Source: Planctomycetota bacterium (GTDB lineage Bacteria; Planctomycetota; Planctomycetia; Pirellulales; Pirellulaceae). Taken from it: a stretch of DNA of 33,766 bases. Positions 1 through 7,684 of the stretch are shown one piece after another. The stretch is taken from assembly GCA_024277285.1 (NCBI GenBank), contig JAJRVM010000302.1, positions 1 to 33,766 on the forward strand, given 5' to 3'. A model generated the notes under the pieces. That model made no database searches and was not told the DNA's origin. It saw nothing but the letters and a program-made list of their open reading frames with translations. A program made the translations under genes and the position numbers. Each line of letters starts with the position of its first letter. The first letter of the stretch is position 1.

Positions 1-1100
1 CGGGACTTCGCCGAAAGTGAGTCCTGTGCCCCGACGCCAGTAAACCCCTGTTGGCCCAGCGGTGCGTTGTCAATGCCGGTGCCGTTGGTGGGATAGACAT
101 GAGTCGCATTGTTTGAGGGTGCGGTGGCAGGTGGCGCGTTGGCAGGTGGCGCGTTGGCAGGTGGCGCGTTGGAAGGTGGCGCGTTGGAAGGCGTGCCGGC
201 TGGTACGAATTGGCGCGTTGGTTGAGTGGCGTTTCTCCATGCCGACCGGTTCAGCGCTCTCTGCTGATTGGTGCTGGGCTCGGCTTGAGCTGCGGCACGG
301 TTCAAGTGGTTGAGTGTGGATGAGACTCGTACCGGTTGCGGGTTTTGCGGTGGTTGGAGGATGATGCCGGGTGCGGCCGCCATGCGTTCTGCCATGCTCC
401 GCGGGATTCGAATCGTTGTGGTGCGTAATCCGGTTTCTTTCTTCGCCTCCTCGGCTCGTTCATCCCCGATTGGCGATTGGTATTGGACTTGGGCGACCCC
501 TCGATGCGTTGGGCTCGACTTTTGGCGGCGCTTCACGTGGGGAGCTACGTAGAACCCACGCTCCTCTTCTTCCGTCTTGACGCGACGGCCTGGCAAACGG
601 TTGCTGGCGAAATTCCCACGCACCATGCGGCCCGCTTTGTCGACGAAGACGGGGAACAGCGAGATGCTCTTTTCTTCGTTGCCAATGCCGTCCCAAGGGA
701 TCCAGATATTGTAGGATGCCCCCAGGTATGACTCGCTGTAGTATCGCGTCAGTTGTTCGGCGGTGAAGACATACTTACGCGTCGGTTGGTCGTAGTTCAT
801 TTCGGCTGCTGAATCGTCATACGCATAAACGACCAGCTGGCCATCTACCGGAATAACTTTTCCCTCGGCACTATAGAAGTACACGCGGCCACCGAATCCG
901 CGCGTGGGTGCTTTGCCTGGATGCTGGTAGACCGTGTCGGTCCAGACGGCGATAATGCGCCCCGGGGTTTGGTACTCTTTTTCGGCCTTGCTCGGCCACG
1001 GAACGGGTGGTTTCTTGAGGTCGAGCGTGGTGCAACCGGCACACATCGCGACGAGGCCGCACACGGCCAACACAAAACGAATAGAAAGGCGATTCGTCAT
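1..1100 (-). CDS. Lipoprotein of unknown function next to gspD (C-terminus cut by window edge)
   Basis: An open frame starts with ATG at 1100 and has no stop before base 1, so at least 366 residues are present and the end is missing. The N-terminus (MTNRLSIRFVLAVCGLVAM...) is a lipoprotein signal ending in CAGC; Cys23 would be lipidated. The -3 residue is Cys rather than the usual Leu, so this is a slightly unusual lipobox. Residues 30-190 look like a folded domain with several Trp/Tyr-rich strands (RIIAVWTDTVY, YNIWIPWDG). The rest is Pro/Asn/Ala/Gln-rich and probably disordered, with five-residue repeats near residue 305-325 (APPAN units). It lies 128 bases after the 13-residue-repeat gene and probably belongs to the gspD transcription unit. 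I do not recognise the family. The position suggests an envelope protein helping the secretin (pilotin-like), but that is inference only. Confidence 0.75.
   Translation of the reverse strand, partial: MTNRLSIRFVLAVCGLVAMCAGCTTLDLKKPPVPWPSKAEKEYQTPGRIIAVWTDTVYQHPGKAPTRGFGGRVYFYSAEGKVIPVDGQLVVYAYDDSAAEMNYDQPTRKYVFTAEQLTRYYSESYLGASYNIWIPWDGIGNEEKSISLFPVFVDKAGRMVRGNFASNRLPGRRVKTEEEERGFYVAPHVKRRQKSSPTHRGVAQVQYQSPIGDERAEEAKKETGLRTTTIRIPRSMAERMAAAPGIILQPPQNPQPVRVSSTLNHLNRAAAQAEPSTNQQRALNRSAWRNATQPTRQFVPAGTPSNAPPSNAPPANAPPANAPPATAPSNNATHVYPTNGTGIDNAPLGQQGFTGVGAQDSLSAKS
127..191. repeat. 15-bp tandem repeat inside the lipoprotein gene
   Basis: Four units of a 15-bp sequence (GCAGGTGGCGCGTTG and a GAAGG variant) plus a partial fifth lie head to tail. 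They are in frame and encode the APPAN/APPSN pentapeptide repeats of the lipoprotein, so copy-number change would lengthen or shorten the disordered tail without a frameshift. Confidence 0.9.
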
Positions 1101-1228
1101 GACAGCATTCCCGTATTCGTAACCGTGTAACCAACACCTGGAACGGACTTACATTCGTACTAGGCCGCTCGTCCAACTCGCCTTCAACACGTGTGCCGGG
1201 GACCCATTGTCCGCTGGGCACGCTTCGG

Positions 1229-1855
1229 TCAATGCGGTGCGGTTGGGAATGGGGGCGGTGGATAGTTGTTATTGATGGTCGAGCCAGGTTTTGTGCGGTA
1301 TTCGACCGGCACTACGCCCGGTTGGCTCGGTGCTGGCCGTGCCGCTGGCGACGTCGCACCGTAGTGAGGCTGCGGTGGCGTTTCTTCCGTCGATTCGGCA
1401 CGGTCCGCGCGACGCCTCCACGGAGCAAAGAATTTCGGTGGTTTCCATGTGTTTGCCTGTTCGATAATTTCGCCCGGCACACGCGGCGGTTGACGCCGTG
1501 ACTCACGGGGTGATTCCACGAACGGTTTGCCCGGCTCTCTCTCGGCCGGCGGCAAGATGAACGGTTTGTTCGGTCGCCGTTGATTGGGCGGCAGAATAAA
1601 CGGTTTGCCTTCGGTCCGCTTTTCGGGCGGCAGGATGAACGGTTCCTGTCCAGGCTCGGCGCTGTGCGGAACCATTCCTTCGGTCACTTCGGGGACGTCG
1701 ATCCTTTCGACGCCCTCTTGCATGAGGACACTCTCGGCCGTCGGATCGACATGGGGATAGATGACCGGCGTGCCACTGCTCCATGGATCGCTGGCATTGC
1801 CGCGGAAGCCGGGATCACCGTGGACCTCGATGACATCGGCCAGGCACCAGCTCAT
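1229..1855 (-). CDS. Pro-rich protein with a 13-residue tandem repeat, downstream of gspD
   Basis: The 208-residue frame starts with ATG at 1855, nine bases after the gspD stop codon, so it is almost certainly co-transcribed with gspD. No signal peptide or membrane segment is visible. Residues 71-122 are four exact-length 13-residue units that each begin with [E/K]PFILPP, the last degenerate (KPFVESP). The C-terminal third is rich in Pro, Arg and Thr and ends in a PPPPFPTAPH tail. I recognise no domain. Most likely this is a largely unfolded adaptor or linker protein tied to the secretion machine; the repeats could bind a partner several times over. The start is only weakly supported, because the Shine-Dalgarno match (GAACGG) is poor. 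Confidence 0.65.
   Translation of the reverse strand: MSWCLADVIEVHGDPGFRGNASDPWSSGTPVIYPHVDPTAESVLMQEGVERIDVPEVTEGMVPHSAEPGQEPFILPPEKRTEGKPFILPPNQRRPNKPFILPPAEREPGKPFVESPRESRRQPPRVPGEIIEQANTWKPPKFFAPWRRRADRAESTEETPPQPHYGATSPAARPAPSQPGVVPVEYRTKPGSTINNNYPPPPFPTAPH
1490..1645. repeat. 39-bp in-frame tandem repeat (four units)
   Basis: This DNA encodes the four 13-residue units of the Pro-rich protein. The period is exactly 39 bases and the PFILPP core is kept in the first three units. The bases between the cores have diverged, so the array is old and the core is probably under selection. Confidence 0.85.
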
Positions 1856-1864
1856 CCGTTCGGC

Positions 1865-4800
1865 TTAGCGCTGGTTCAGCATCTCGATGTCCGCATCATC
1901 CATCACGATGTGCGGTGTCAAGAAGAAAATCAATTCAGTTCGTTCATCGTTGTGTGTGTCGAAACGGAACAGATGGCCGACGACCGGTAACTGTGCCAGG
2001 TAGGGGACACCGCGAAATGTATCGGTGCGGCTGGTTTGAATCAGGCCGCCAAAAACAACCGTCTGGCCACTGCGCGCAGCGATGGTCGTGATGGCCGTGA
2101 TGTCGTCGTAGATCGGCGACTGAATCGGGATACCATCGGAAACACCAATCGTGATCCCCTCGGCCGGGTCGCCAACACGTGAGTCATTTGCTTCAATGTC
2201 CATGATGATCAGGCCATCAGGTGTCACGCGTGGAATCACGCCGAGCGATACGCCCGTATCAACCAGATCGACCGAGTTGACGGTTCCCCCGGTCGCTAAC
2301 GTTTGGAAGTCGGTGATCTGGGGTATGCGCTGGCCAACCAACACGGATGCCGGTACGTTGTTGAGTGTCATGATCTGCGGCCGACTGAGCACTTGGGCAC
2401 GCGATTGGTTAACTAAGGCTCGAATCAAGATGCTGATTGACTCGTTGCTGGCCGAGAGCACCAGACCGGGAAACCCCTGAGTCGCACTCGATCGTCCGAC
2501 GCCAAATGCGCCAAATGCCTGGCCGGCAAGCAGGCCTCGTGCGGCCGGTACGGCATTACCCAATGACTGGTTCACGAAGTCGAATCCTGGGTCAAGGAGG
2601 CCGTTGGCGACGCTGCCGCGATCGAATAGCATCGAGTCTTGGATGCCCAGCTCGACTCCCATCTCCTCATTGTCGCTCAAACGCACCAGACAGACCACGA
2701 CCTGGATCATGATCATGGGTGGGCGCCGGTCAAGGTCTTGGATGACGTCGGTGATTTGTTCAAACTTATCGGGTGTCGCACTGACAATGAGCGTATTGCT
2801 AATGATCTCCGGTACCACAAATACCTGCTGGTCAATGAACTCGAACTGGCTGATCAACGAGAATTGCTGTTGTTGCTGTTGTTGTAGCAACGTTAATTCA
2901 TTTGCCAGGATAGCGGTTAGCGACTCTGCAACCTGTTGGGCTGGCGCGTTGTTCAGGCGATAGACAATCAATTTGCGCTCGCGCAGATCGCTCTCATCCA
3001 ACCGTAACAAGATCGCCTCGACCACACTCAGGTCTCCGCGCGAGCCGGAAGCGATAATACTGTTAGTCCGAGCGTCCACGCCAAAGTTCAGTGGAATCAA
3101 AGAGCTCTCGCCAGCCGTGCTCTGTGAGAGTGTTTGCTGAGCGCCAAACGTGCGGCCGACGGTTTGCGAGAAAACGCCGACCTGGCCGGCGGTAACTTGC
3201 TGACCAAATAGTGTCTGCAGCATTTGCGTCAGGTTCGTGGCATCGCCGTTGCGGATCTGAAACACTTTGATTTGTGATTCGGCCGAAGGGATCTTGTCCA
3301 ACTGCTTGACCAACGCTTCGATCAGTCCCATGCTGGTCGCCGGCCCTTTGACGACTAAGGCGTTCGAGTTGTCGTCGGCGGCAATCGTCACGTCGGTCAG
3401 CAGGCCGGCTTTGACGATCTTGTTTCCGGCTTGATCGATGCCGACAATCTGTACGCTCCGTGACGTAAGGTTCTCGGGCAACGGTACGGCACCTGCCCCC
3501 GATTGGCCCGTGGTTCCACCACCCGAGCTCTGCAGCCCCAACGTGACGCGGAGCACGGCGACCAGATCGGTGGCCAGCGAGTTTTGCAGTGGGAATATCC
3601 GAACTTCCAGTGTGGCTGCAGTCTTGTCGACATCAAGCTGCGCCAGCAGATCCTCAACTTCGGCAAGATCACGTGGACTTGCTTGAATGATGACGCTGTT
3701 ACTGCGGACATCCCCAATCACCACGACGCGCGGCGCCAGGCCACGGCCCTGTTGCGAGTTCTGGGTTGTCGTGCCGGTCGTCGCACCGTAGAAATCCTGA
3801 AGGTATTGCTGCGCGCTTGCGGCGGGCATGTGCAACAGTTGAAAGACCTTGATTTGTGTATCGGGCGCCACGGGTTGATCCAGCTTGGTGATCAAATTCT
3901 GCACCGTCTTGATGTTCTCCACGCGTCCGACCAGTAAGATGGCGTTTGGCTTGACCAGTGCGGTGATGCTCATCGAGCCCTGGCGAGCTGCATATACGTC
4001 TTCGTAGATCTGCGTGAGAATCTCGGTAAGTGCTTCGCTGTTGGTGTGTTCGAGGCTGACCACTTCCACTTCGGGGCTCGTCTCCTTGCTCTGCGCTTCA
4101 ATCTCGCTGATGATGGCGCGAACACGTGCCACATCCCGCTTGTTGCCACGTAGAATGATCACGCCCAGCTCGGGAACGTATTCGATCTGGACATCCCCTA
4201 ACAGCCCGACAGGTTCGTCTTCAGCCGCGTCCGCGGCGCCATCGGCCTCTGCACCGGCTTGACCGCCAGCCTGATCAGCAGCTTGCCCGGCCGGTTGTTT
4301 TGGAGCGGGTGTGCCTTGGGCGTCTTGTCCGGCCGGCTGGAAGATCATCGATACCAATTTGTTCGTGGCGTCCGGCCGAGGGTCCGCTTGAGGCAGTGGC
4401 ACCGCTGTCACTGTCTCGCCGGGAGTCGTACGCAATGCGGCATCTCGAATGGCGCTGACCGCCTCACTCACTTTGGCCGGGTCGGCGCGGCGTAACGCCA
4501 CCAGCTGAGTCGTCCCGTTACGCGTGCTTTGAGCGCGGTCCAGCGCAATCGCGATCTGGCGCCACGAACGATTTGAAGCCCCGTTGGCGCCGAAACTGAT
4601 TTCGTTGGTCAGGTGATTCACACGCAAGAGTGGCATGCCGTGTGGGTCGTCCGCCGCGTAGACCGAACTGACTTCGCCCGTTGCGTCAGGTGCGATTGTG
4701 AGGCTGGGACCCCATAATGAACGCAAACTGCGTTCAAACTCGCGCCAGGTGATGTTCTGTAACCGGTAACGTTGCGCCGACACCCGTGGTACTCGACGGA

Positions 4801-5317
4801 GTTCCCGAGCGGCTAGATTGGGTGACGTGCTTCCCGCCTGTCGCAGGTAGGCACCGATCTGCTGGTGAACGTCGTCCGACGCGACGATGACCAATTGCGA
4901 TGTTCGCTGGTCCGCCACAATTCGCACGCCCTTGGACTCGGGAAAACGCATGCGTAGCGAGGCCGCGACAGCGTCCAATTTAATCGCATCGACCGAATAC
5001 CCTTTGACTCGGCCGCGTGGTACGGGTTGAGCATCCGGTTGGCTCGAGTTGCCCAACACGGGAAACTCCGGCGATGCCGTCGTGGAGCTCGCCTGCGGCG
5101 CCTGGGCCAGCATATTGGATCTCGCTGGCACAAATGCACCGCCGCCGACCGCGCCGCCGCTGTACGGTCCGTAGGTCGCCGTGCCAGTGGTGGCGGGCGC
5201 TTGAGCCGCTGTCGGGTGCGGTGCACAGCAAACCATCGCGACCCAACAGAACACCACAATCAGATGACGCATAGTTCGATTCCAGTCACTCTCACGAAGC
5301 TGATTACACTTCACCAT
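1865..5317 (-). CDS. gspD: GspD-like type II secretin, very long form
   Basis: This is the outer-membrane channel of the T2SS. ATG 5317 was chosen because AGGGAAGG lies just upstream; ATG 5272 (MRHLIVVF...) would also leave an intact signal peptide, which ends near TAAQA. The product is about 1150 residues against roughly 650-700 for a classic GspD. Between residues about 90 and 860 there are about six or seven N1-like modules, each a beta-alpha pattern ending in motifs such as NAILLVGR, NSVIIQAS, NALVVKG and NTLIVSA. A run of seven Gln lies just before the last strand pair. The pore domain spans about 867-1140 and shows the secretin signature VVFGGLIQ, then VPYLAQLPVVGHLF and ELIFFLTPHIV. 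A low-complexity Ala/Gly/Gln linker sits near residue 330-360. Two genes follow closely downstream. Confidence 0.95.
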   Translation of the reverse strand: MVKCNQLRESDWNRTMRHLIVVFCWVAMVCCAPHPTAAQAPATTGTATYGPYSGGAVGGGAFVPARSNMLAQAPQASSTTASPEFPVLGNSSQPDAQPVPRGRVKGYSVDAIKLDAVAASLRMRFPESKGVRIVADQRTSQLVIVASDDVHQQIGAYLRQAGSTSPNLAARELRRVPRVSAQRYRLQNITWREFERSLRSLWGPSLTIAPDATGEVSSVYAADDPHGMPLLRVNHLTNEISFGANGASNRSWRQIAIALDRAQSTRNGTTQLVALRRADPAKVSEAVSAIRDAALRTTPGETVTAVPLPQADPRPDATNKLVSMIFQPAGQDAQGTPAPKQPAGQAADQAGGQAGAEADGAADAAEDEPVGLLGDVQIEYVPELGVIILRGNKRDVARVRAIISEIEAQSKETSPEVEVVSLEHTNSEALTEILTQIYEDVYAARQGSMSITALVKPNAILLVGRVENIKTVQNLITKLDQPVAPDTQIKVFQLLHMPAASAQQYLQDFYGATTGTTTQNSQQGRGLAPRVVVIGDVRSNSVIIQASPRDLAEVEDLLAQLDVDKTAATLEVRIFPLQNSLATDLVAVLRVTLGLQSSGGGTTGQSGAGAVPLPENLTSRSVQIVGIDQAGNKIVKAGLLTDVTIAADDNSNALVVKGPATSMGLIEALVKQLDKIPSAESQIKVFQIRNGDATNLTQMLQTLFGQQVTAGQVGVFSQTVGRTFGAQQTLSQSTAGESSLIPLNFGVDARTNSIIASGSRGDLSVVEAILLRLDESDLRERKLIVYRLNNAPAQQVAESLTAILANELTLLQQQQQQQFSLISQFEFIDQQVFVVPEIISNTLIVSATPDKFEQITDVIQDLDRRPPMIMIQVVVCLVRLSDNEEMGVELGIQDSMLFDRGSVANGLLDPGFDFVNQSLGNAVPAARGLLAGQAFGAFGVGRSSATQGFPGLVLSASNESISILIRALVNQSRAQVLSRPQIMTLNNVPASVLVGQRIPQITDFQTLATGGTVNSVDLVDTGVSLGVIPRVTPDGLIIMDIEANDSRVGDPAEGITIGVSDGIPIQSPIYDDITAITTIAARSGQTVVFGGLIQTSRTDTFRGVPYLAQLPVVGHLFRFDTHNDERTELIFFLTPHIVMDDADIEMLNQR

Positions 5318-5716
5318 GTCGTTGCCTTCCCTCGCGAACCACATCATCGAACCTGACCCCTCGATGCGCGTGCCGGTATCGATACGAGAATCCACTCGTT
5401 TGGTAGAATCGGCACAACCGGTACAGTCACTCCAATCAATTCAAATAGATTGGCGGGTGATAGGGAGGGATGGGCAAGTAGGGTAAAGTGGCTCGGGGGT
5501 CTTTCCCGAGCATGGACAAGGTTATCTCTTCGCAACGCCATCTATTGCAATCGCGCTGGCACAAAACGCAAACCGTGCCTGCACATTCGGTGGCTGCACG
5601 TCAGACGCCCCTTACCTGTCTGGTTGCCTGCCAAGTGAAGCAGTTTGACTGGCTAACCGCAGACCCACCCACCGACCACACGCAGGGCCAAACGGACCGC
5701 AGTTACCGCACGCTTC

Positions 5717-5807
5717 GGCCCGGAGGGTCGATACAGCCTTTGCCGGAGTCGTAAGGCTCCGGAAACGCTCAGAAAAAACACCCAAAGGCCCAGCGGGCCG
5801 ACACAGG
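5717..5807. repeat. Dispersed GC-rich repeat, copy A
   Basis: About 90 bases starting GGCCCGGAGGG and containing ACAGCCTTTGCCGG. They match copy B (33305-33397) over the first 48 bases with about 7-8 differences. Both then continue through an A-rich spacer into a GGGC(C)GACACAG end block. Confidence 0.8.
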
Positions 5808-5948
5808 GGCAGCTGTCACCGATTCGTCTCCCTTTGCGGCCTGGCAGGCCGATCGCGTCACACCGCACTGGCATGTGACACCTCGATGTCATCGTCCAGC
5901 GACACGGTGTTGCAGCGGGCGGCCCTGACAAGGGCCGCGCTATGGAAG

Positions 5949-5993
5949 CCCAGGGTGCAGCGCAGTGGCGACGCCACGAAACGCAACCCTGGG
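5949..5993. repeat. Stem-loop repeat element (CCCAGGGT...ACCCTGGG)
   Basis: CCCAGGGT at 5949-5956 is complementary to ACCCTGGG at 5986-5993. Inside it GTGGC and GCCAC form a second small hairpin around GAC. No T-run follows, so it does not look like a terminator. From memory, AGCCCAGGGT...ACCCTGGGTA elements are scattered through planctomycete intergenic DNA; I cannot check that here. Confidence 0.6.
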
Positions 5994-6164
5994 TAGCCAA
6001 AGACACTCCAGGCAACGTTCGTAACGGTCATCCAAGTCATCGCCGCTTCGGCGGAGCAGTGTGCGATGCCTAACAATTCTCATCGCGATTGGGAAACCGG
6101 TTGGCGGCGCGCACTGCGTGATCAATGCGGCGACCAGAAGTTGCGGTCAACTGTTGGGCGACGC

Positions 6165-6380
6165 CTATCGCAATAGAATCCGCGTCTGATCATGCAGTGG
6201 CACACGCATGACTTTCGCATAGAGCACGTCAGCGAGCGTCATCACTAACAGAGTCAAGGAGCGCGGCAGGGTCAGTATCAAGTGATGGTATTCGACCGGC
6301 AGCAGGTCACGTTCGAGCTTCTCGGCCCACTCACGCCGTTCATGCGCGCGGCACTTGGGGCAGTGCCGGTCGATTAAGAA
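6165..6380 (-). pseudogene. IS91-family transposase remnant (N-terminal zinc-binding part)
   Basis: The minus frame reads through RHCPKCRAHERREW, then ERDLLPVEYHHLILTLPRSL, and ends at a TAG at 6165. This matches the conserved start of IS91-type transposases (NRHCPKC, then LLPVPYFHVVFTLP). The catalytic region with its Tyr/His motifs is missing, and so is the beginning: no start codon or upstream Cys pair is visible. The match is recalled from family knowledge, not from a search. About 70 codons survive, so it is a dead fragment. It sits 80 bases downstream of the GspM-like gene and may mark the event that parted gspD from the rest of the operon. Confidence 0.7.
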
Positions 6381-6460
6381 GGGGCGTTTTGGCGATAGCG
6401 GGCTTCTTGCAGCTGAATTCCTATCCCTGCCTGGCCGTGGAATCCCAGGCCACGGCGGTA

Positions 6461-7684
6461 CTAGGATCGCTCTGCCGTAGCGACCTCTTCGTCGTTGGTG
6501 CTCAGCACGTGGCCTTCACTCAGGTTCTGGCCGAACCGGACACTCAACACCTGGTTAGGCGTCTTGATTTCGACTTCACGCTCGTGGATGCGCAGGATCT
6601 TGCCTTCCAGCGATCCAACCTGGAACGAGTCCCCTTCAAACAATCGCAGTCGTTTGCCTTCGGTGCGTAACGTCAACCAGACCTGGCGGCGGCCGTTGAC
6701 TTCGACGATGCCAGTGACAAAGGTGTACTTCGCTTCGTCAAACGTGCGCCGCGGAGGCGGATCTTCGCGTGGCGGAGGAGGTTCGGCCACGGCCAGCCGT
6801 ATCTTCTGTGATGATTCCTTGGCCGGCAACCCATCATCGGTTGCATAGACCAATACCTCGAACTCGCCCACTTTGTCGGGCGTCCATTCGATCTTCCCCG
6901 TTTGGGGATCGATGGTCAGTCCTTCGAGGCCGTCGTGGTCAACACGAAACGTGAGTTGTCCTTTTTCGGGATCATCCACACTTGGTTTGAAAGACATTCG
7001 CCGGTTTACAATACCTCGTTCGGTTTGGTCGCCCGCGAATTTCGGCGGCTCATTGGCGGGAGAGTAGGGGTTGCGCTCCACGATCACGTCATAGTATTTG
7101 TCCAGACTATCGAATGCCAATCGCTGCGACGGCATGGCTACCAGCTCGTGGTCCGCAACGCCCGGAAATGCCAAAGCCTCGACCCATATATTTACCAACA
7201 GTTGCTTGTCTTTTCCTAATGGAACGGCCGTCATCGTCTTGATGCGATGCAGATAATCTTCCGAATAGAACTCGTATAGCAGCGCTACCAACTGGGGGAG
7301 CGTCGCCTGGCAACTGACGGAGAATGTGTGTTGATCAAATATCGGTTCCTTGTCCAGCAGGACCTGTTGCTTCGATATGTAGTTTACGTTGGCCCGCTCG
7401 ATCTTCGCTTGCTTACACCATTGGTGCAACCAGGCGCGGTAACGCGAATTGGCAAGCTCTTGGTTACCCGGCAATGATCGCTTCGCATATTCATCCAACA
7501 CACGTCGGGCAATGCTCCCCCGATGGCGCAGCACTTCCTTGCCGTCAATGTCATCCTGCAGTTTCGCGATTGTTTCGCTGCGACTGGTGAATATCTTGGT
7601 GATGCTCTTGGTACCGTAAAACAGGCCCGCACCCACAACCAAGAAACCGACAACGATGGCCAGCATTCGTTCACGTTGATTCAT
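6461..7684 (-). CDS. GspM/PilO-like protein with cadherin-like and GspC/PilP-like domains
   Basis: Inner-membrane platform protein of the T2SS, 407 residues; classic GspM is about 160-200. A short cytoplasmic start (MNQRERM) is followed by one membrane helix at about 8-25 and a coiled coil at about 33-75. A PilO/GspM-type ferredoxin-like region continues to about 190. Residues about 205-305 look like a cadherin-like/Ig fold (TIDPQTGKIEWTP, GEFEVLVYATDDG). After a PPPPREDPPPRR linker, residues about 320-395 form a small beta domain (YTFVTGIVEVNGRRQVWL, GDSFQVGSLEGKILRI) resembling the HR domain of GspC or PilP. The ATG overlaps the stop of the GspL-like gene by 4 bases (ATGA), which means translational coupling. 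The pairing with GspL makes the GspM role firm; the GspC-like role is inference. Confidence 0.8.
   Translation of the reverse strand: MNQRERMLAIVVGFLVVGAGLFYGTKSITKIFTSRSETIAKLQDDIDGKEVLRHRGSIARRVLDEYAKRSLPGNQELANSRYRAWLHQWCKQAKIERANVNYISKQQVLLDKEPIFDQHTFSVSCQATLPQLVALLYEFYSEDYLHRIKTMTAVPLGKDKQLLVNIWVEALAFPGVADHELVAMPSQRLAFDSLDKYYDVIVERNPYSPANEPPKFAGDQTERGIVNRRMSFKPSVDDPEKGQLTFRVDHDGLEGLTIDPQTGKIEWTPDKVGEFEVLVYATDDGLPAKESSQKIRLAVAEPPPPREDPPPRRTFDEAKYTFVTGIVEVNGRRQVWLTLRTEGKRLRLFEGDSFQVGSLEGKILRIHEREVEIKTPNQVLSVRFGQNLSEGHVLSTNDEEVATAERS

Larger units (their letters stand above)
5318..6164. other. Gene-poor gap splitting the T2SS locus (upstream of gspD)
   Basis: No convincing gene is seen on either strand. 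The gspD promoter should lie here, but I could not find a clear -35/-10 pair. The stretch holds a dispersed GC-rich repeat at 5717-5807 and a stem-loop element at 5949-5993. The IS91 remnant follows at 6165. The gap looks like a site of past insertions inside a formerly continuous gsp operon. Confidence 0.6.

Noticed and set aside
127..191. Possible CRISPR-like array
   Set aside because: The units are 15 bp with no spacers, and they encode an in-frame peptide repeat.
1580..1990. 136-codon plus-strand frame opposite the repeat protein and the gspD end
   Set aside because: It is the mirror of the real minus-strand genes. The minus strand has clear repeat periodicity and the gspD C-terminal motifs.
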